From Gentiana macrophylla (Eukaryota > Streptophyta > Magnoliopsida > Gentianales > Gentianaceae): a DNA stretch of 64,000 nt. The position numbers and the translations under genes were made by a program. Positions within the stretch are counted from its first letter, which is position 1. The number at the start of each line of letters is the position of its first letter. Shown here in pieces: positions 59,246-64,000 of this stretch. Where the stretch lies: assembly GCA_026214975.1 (NCBI GenBank), contig JAOBSW010000110.1:62001-126000 (forward strand). Direction: 5' to 3'. The notes below the pieces were generated by a model that was not told the origin of the DNA, made no database searches, and saw only the letters and a list, made by a program, of their open reading frames with translations.

Positions 59246-59316
59246 CAAAATCCATCAAAAGAGTGGTTATAACATCATCTGTAGCCTCTGTGATTTTCAA
59301 TGAAAGGCTAAAACCT
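59246..59316 (+). pseudogene. Partial exon 3 of the second reductase copy
   Basis: Reads [20 protein letters not shown] then KP, matching exon 3 at 37552-37620 with one visible substitution (V to I). It is cut at 59316 by the LTR of a copia element; the start of the exon is not recognisable. Confidence 0.8.
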
Positions 59317-59636
59317 GTTAAAACTGAACAAAACACTAATTCTCATTGATTCAAGACTGGAAAACTGAAAACAAGAACTTCATCTTGAGGAAGATGAAGA
59401 TGACAGTTTGAAAAATGAAAAGAGCGGGAAAATGAATAACTAGTGAATCTTTACAATTGACAACTCGAAAATGTAATTCAATCTTCTAGGAATGCATTGG
59501 TGCTGCTGGATTGTATTTATAGCCACAGGAACTGATCAATTTCTGTTGCAATTGACTAACCGCCTTCTAGCTCTAAGTGTTTGATGAAATGTCCCAAAGA
59601 GCAAACAACCGCCTTTTCCTCTTTTAACTTCAACAC
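59317..59636 (-). repeat. 3' LTR of the right-end copia
   Basis: Plus-strand ends TGTTAAAACTG and CTTTTAACTTCAACA; just outside lies the complement of a purine tract CTTGAGGGGGG (59637-59647). A 34-bp piece of the LTR start (GCAAACAACCGCC...) is duplicated at 59683-59716. Confidence 0.75.
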
Positions 59637-59716
59637 CCCCCCTCAAGCTGATCATGGCTGATAAATACAGTCAGGAGCAGCTTGCAAACAACCGCCTTTC
59701 CCTCTTTTAACTTCAA

Positions 59717-60934
59717 CTATTTCTGATATAAGTCCTTTAAGGGATATGCAAGAAGGAGTTTGTTGAGTGTTGCTTTATCTACTGGTTTTGTTAGAATGTC
59801 TGCTGGTTGTTGTGCTGTATGTATTGGTAATGGTTTAAGAACTTTTGCTAGATATTTCTCTCTAATGAAATGACAATCTATCTCTATGTGCTTTGTCCTT
59901 TCATGGAAAACTGGATTTTCCACAATATGGAGAGCATCATCCACATCACAATACTGGTGGCACTATATCTGTGTATGCAATCTGGAAGTCTTGTAGAAGA
60001 TATATGAGCCACTGGATCTCACAAGCTGTGATGGCCATGGCTCTGTATTTTGCTTCACTGGAACTCCTAGAAACAGTGGGTTGTTTCTTTGATTTCCATG
60101 AGATTAAGGCACCTCCAAGATAAACCAAGTATCCTGTAACTGACCTTCTTGTCTTGGTACATGCAGCCCAATCTGAGTCACTGAATGCCCTGAGACTGAT
60201 AGAACTATGACTGGGAAAGAAAAGACCTTTGCCAGGTGAAGATTTTAGAAATCTTAGTAATCTGTGAGTCGCTTTCATATGAGCCTCATTAGGTTTATCT
60301 AAAAATTGGCTCAATTGTTGAGTAGCAAAGGATATATCGGCCTTGTGTTCCTAAATAGATCAACTTGCCAACTAAGCTTCACGTATTCGGTGTTAGAAGG
60401 TAAAAGTGGGGCTCAGATCTTGATGTTAGATTCGTGAAGAATCCATTGGAGTAACTATTTGGTTTACATTCCATGAATCCAAATTCCTTAGCAAGTCCAG
60501 GCAATACTTTCTTTGATTTATTACAATACCAGACTTTAGATCTTGCCACTTCAAAACCTAGAAAATACTTGAGCTTCCCTAGATCTTTGATAGTGAAGGC
60601 ATCATGTAGAAGATTTTAAGACTCGAATTGCTTGAAGATCGAGACTTCCAACTACTATATCATCTACATAAACCAACAATGCTATGAAATTATCCCCTGT
60701 TCCTTGGTGAATAGGCTATGATCATTCTTGGATTGTGTGTAGCCATGTTGTAGCAGCTTTTTGAGTTAATTTGGCATTCCACGCCTCTTGGCTTGTCTTA
60801 GCCCATACAAGGATCTGTTTAACTTGCATACCATACCATTGCTTTTCGGCCCCTGGTGGAGGCCTCATATATACATCCTCATCCAAGTCACCATGCAAAA
60901 AGCATTGTTGACATCCATTTGGTGCAAATGCCAA
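59717..60934 (-). pseudogene. Copia RT C-terminus and RNase H
   Basis: The minus strand reads the active site LLVYVDDIVVG (complement near 60660-60690), a frameshifted middle, then MKATHRLLRFLKSSPGKGL, RAFSDSDWAACTKTRRSVTG, WKSKKQPTVSRSSSEAKYRA, and [18 protein letters not shown] with QPADILTKP. Four or more frame changes. Confidence 0.85.
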
Positions 60935-62688
60935 CCTCTTTGAGCGCTAGGGCGTAAATAACTCGATAGTAGTCTTTTTGCAAATCGAGAAAAAGTTTCC
61001 AGAAAATCAATGCCTTCTGTTTGTGTAAAACCTTTAGCTACTAGCCTTGCCTTGTATCTTTCTATGCTGCCATCTGACTTTCTTTTGATTCTGTATACCC
61101 ATTTACATCCAATGGGTTTAATTCCTTTTGGAGCTTGCACTAAAGTCCATGTATTTGTTTTTGCTAAAGCCTCTAATTCTTTGTTCATAGCATCTTGCCA
61201 ATTAGTATCTTGTACTGCTTGTTGATATGTGGATGGTTCTGTTTCTGAGTTTATACTGCTGATGAACCCTTGATAAGAAGATGCTAAATTATCATATGTC
61301 ATGACTGTGTTGAGAGTGTGTGGAGATGTCCTGTTTGTAGGATTCTGATAAACATAGTCCTGTAAGTAAGTAGGGATTGATTTACTCCTTGTGGACCTTC
61401 TTTGATGTTGTGTAGGCATGCCTTGTGGACCTTCAGGTTCAGGAGCATCCTGAGCATTATCAGTGTCACTTGGAGTATCTGTTACATTAAGAGGACTCTC
61501 ATTTGTGGCATTGCCACTGTTAGTCACAGGAATTGGAAGACATAAAGAATCATCTAATGAGCAATCAATAGATTCAGAGAAAGGAAAGGTGTGTTCATGA
61601 AACACAACATCCCTAGAAACAGAAATGTTTCTATTTGACAAATTTAGAACCTTGAAACCCTTGGTATGAGGCTCATACCCTAGGAAAACACACTTATTGC
61701 TTCTAGGCTCAAACTTACCTCTACCCTGTGAAGGTGTAGAAACAAAACATAAGGAGCCAAAAACTTTCAGATTATCATAGTTAGGTTCCTGAGCATATAG
61801 CAGATGATAAGGTGTCTTATTGTGCAATAAAGGTGTAGGGGTAATATTAATCAAATAAACAGCATGTTTTACACAATGACCCCAGTATTCCAAAGGTAAA
61901 CAAGATTGTATTCTTATAGCTCTTGCAATGTTTAAAATATGCTGATGTTTCCTTTCTATTAGACCATTCTGCTGTGGAGTTCTAACACAAGCCTTTTGGT
62001 GTACAATACCTTTAGTTCTATAAAAGGATTTCATATTAAATTCTCCACCATGATCAGATCTTATAGTTTTAACACACCTATCATATTGATTTTGCACAAG
62101 TACACAAAACTGCTGTAAAAGGGAATCAGCTTCACTTTTTGCTTGCATAAGATATAACCAAGTAAATCTACTATAGTCATCAACAATAGAAAGAAAATAG
62201 TATTCTCCATTCACAGTAGGTACCCTATTAGGGCCCCAAATGTCTACATGAATCAAATCAAAACAAGAACTAGAAGCAGATGTACTAACAGGAAATTTGG
62301 ATTTCTTTTGCTTGGCTAGAGGACAAATTGTACAATCATGACTAGGTATCTTAATATTCTGATCTAAACTTCTTAAAGCTTTCATCCTTTCTAGTGAAGG
62401 ATGACCTAGCCTATCATGCCACAGCAAAGAATTATTTTGACTACATGATCTACAAACAGCATTAACACCAGAAGAAGTTCTTTGAGCATCATCTGTCAGA
62501 ATGTAGAGGCCATTCTGAATGTTAACCGTACCAATCATCTTGAAGTTAGGAGGTCCCGCAATGAGATAATCGGTCGAACTAAAAGAAGCAGATAAAGCAC
62601 TATCATGTACCAATTTCCCTGGCGGATATCGATTATAACTAAAACTAGGTATACAAAATACATTACAGTAATGTGATATGAGGACCAA
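60865..62688 (-). pseudogene. Copia integrase and RT N-terminus, long open frame
   Basis: A 607-codon open frame. Order: GAG-pre-integrase finger (WHDRLGHPSLERMK, DCTICPLAKQKK), integrase core with all three acidic residues (HVDIWGP, RSDHGGEFN, PQQNGLIERKHQ), the C-terminal LKVFGSLCFVSTPSQGR, GKFEPRSNKCVFLGYEP and SRDVVFHEHTF, the linker, and RT start (WQDAMNKELEALAKTNTW, GCKWVYRIKRKSDGSIERYK, RLVAKGFTQTEGIDFLETFS, WHLHQMDVNNAF). A frameshift ends it at 60865. The protease upstream is broken. Confidence 0.9.
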
Positions 62689-62977
62689 TTTTAACTTTGC
62701 CTATATGTGTCACAATAATGGAACAACCATTAGGCAATTTAATCGAAAGATTAGATCTTTGGTTTAGTCTCAAACATGTGATCAACAGAATATGTTATAT
62801 GATCTGTTGCTCTAATCAAGAATCCATTGCTTAAGATTACCGTAAATACCTTGACCACGAGATGTAGCACTGCAGCCATAACAACAAAAGATTACTGGTG
62901 ATTAGAAGGTGCTTGAAGACCTTGAATGAGAGACAACAAATGATCATATTGAGACTTGGTGATTGGTGCCCTCAATT
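62689..62977 (-). pseudogene. Copia protease remnant
   Basis: The minus strand reads near NGFLI-RATDHITYSVDHMFE, recognisable as WILDSGATDHI with a short deletion that removes the D-S-G active site, and stops follow. Confidence 0.6.
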
Positions 62978-63977
62978 TCAGAATGCACATCGAACTTGAA
63001 AAACAGATTCTTGAGCATCATCAAACTGATCTATATTGACATTATTTGCCATAGGACTGAACCCCTTGCCATGCCCCTTGAAATTTGGTGGAAAGCCATA
63101 CTTCTTGTAACACTTGTCTATGGTGTGTCCCTCCTTTCCACAAAAAGTACATTGAGGTCTTTTCCCACTAGATTGACCCCTGCCACTACCTCCATTGCCT
63201 CTTCCTTGTCCTCTTCCTTGATTCTGAAACCTTGTATAAGCCACAGCATTGGAATAATTGGTTTCTTGACGATCTGAATTCACTTGGGAGGCTAGAATCA
63301 CAGGATCCACAGCATCATTTCCATAATTCAACTGCTGCTCATGGTTCAAAGCCATGACAAAGGCAGTTTTAACATCTGGAAGTGGCAAAGTCATAAGGAC
63401 TTGAGACTTAACTGCACTGAAATTGCCATTTAGACCTTTCAAGAATCTTGTAGTGTATGCATTTGAATAATATTCCCTTATGATTGGCAACGCAGCACAA
63501 GTGCAGGGAGGAACCGGTCTGAGAACTAGATATTGATCCCACAATGATTTGAGTTTTGTGAAATAATCTGTGACCGAAAGATTACCTTGCTTTACCCTTT
63601 CAATCTCTTCTTCAAGATTGGAAAGACGATAAGCTTCTCTCCTTCCAAATCTGTCTTGAAGATCCAGCCACACTTCACGAGCGGTATCGAAGTACATGAT
63701 ACTCTCAGATAAATTGGGAAGCATCGAATTGAAGCGACCAAGATTGCACAAGATCATTCTCACGCATCCAATTAGCATAGCCTGGATCATCTGAATCAGG
63801 CATGACTGAAGTTCCATCAATGTAACACAATTTCCCCCTAGAAGACAACGATTTCCAAGTAGCACGTTTCCAATGATGATAATTGTCTGCACCACGAAGC
63901 GGTGGCTGCACCAACACTAAACTCGGATTCTCAATGTTGTTCGCATTGACAGGCGGATGAACAACTTGATTCGCCAT
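62978..63977 (-). pseudogene. Copia Gag
   Basis: ATG at 63975-63977, MANQVVHPPVNANNIENPSL, then NYHHWKRATWKSLSSRGKL; a one-base shift near 63750 moves to the main frame with VWLDLQDRFGRREAYRLSNL, VTDYFTKLKSLWDQY and RFLKGLNGNFSAVKSQV, and the CCHC knuckle CTFCGKEGHTIDKC. A typical UBN2-type Gag of about 330 residues. Confidence 0.85.
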
Positions 63978-64000
63978 TGAAATGCCAAGAACAGAATACA

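Larger units (their letters stand above)
59317..64000 (-). mobile_element. Minus-strand copia element, 5' end outside the window
   Basis: 3' LTR, RNase H, RT, integrase and Gag in minus order. It sits in the exon 3 remnant of the second reductase copy. The 5' LTR and right target duplication lie beyond 64000. Confidence 0.85.

Overview
This is eukaryotic nuclear DNA from a flowering plant, probably a eudicot. The signs are spliced genes with GT-AG introns, plant Ty1/copia and Ty3/gypsy retrotransposons, Stowaway, Mutator-like and CACTA elements, and initiator-Met tRNA primer-binding sites (TGGTATCAGAGCC). Nothing bacterial or organellar was seen. Apart from one host gene, and a broken partial copy of it, the window is nested transposon debris.

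Layout. 1-4.5 kb: the 3' part and LTR of a gypsy-type element with a decayed 'plant transposon protein' ORF. 4.5-9.07 kb: a decayed copia gene split by a solo LTR (5077-8585), which itself holds another solo LTR (5901-7662). 9.07-12.58 kb: a minus-strand chromovirus lacking its Gag zinc knuckle and protease. 12.58-21.81 kb: a decayed minus-strand copia-like element (called L3) whose 5' LTR holds two younger solo LTRs. 21.8-29.2 kb: half a copia RT, a CACTA element with a SINE, a gypsy solo-type LTR with its polypurine tract, a second gypsy LTR, and the rest of the L3 3' LTR in the opposite orientation. 29.2-30.0 kb: the other half of the copia RT.

The host gene runs from 31,669 to 57,213 on the plus strand. 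It encodes a 323-residue cinnamoyl-CoA-reductase-like / phenylacetaldehyde-reductase-like short-chain dehydrogenase in six exons. The reading frame, all splice sites and the active site look intact, although intron 1 is 4.7 kb (Stowaway MITE plus a 4.1 kb Mutator-like foldback element carrying a small copia) and intron 3 is 18.7 kb (a rearranged copia with a solo LTR and a full-length 9.7 kb copia inside it). Downstream, 57.8-59.3 kb holds pieces of exons 2 and 3 of a second copy, which is broken by a minus-strand copia element that runs off the window end.

The most unusual structures are: (i) a 16.4 kb composite in intron 3, bounded by a 5-bp direct repeat, in which one copia element appears circularly permuted around a single LTR with part inverted; (ii) an apparent 14.8 kb inversion that splits L3 and its target gene; (iii) clusters of short CG-centred palindromes inside several gypsy-type LTRs, each LTR with its own motif, one core motif being shared by two unrelated LTRs. 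All family names come from motif recognition by eye; no database search was run.
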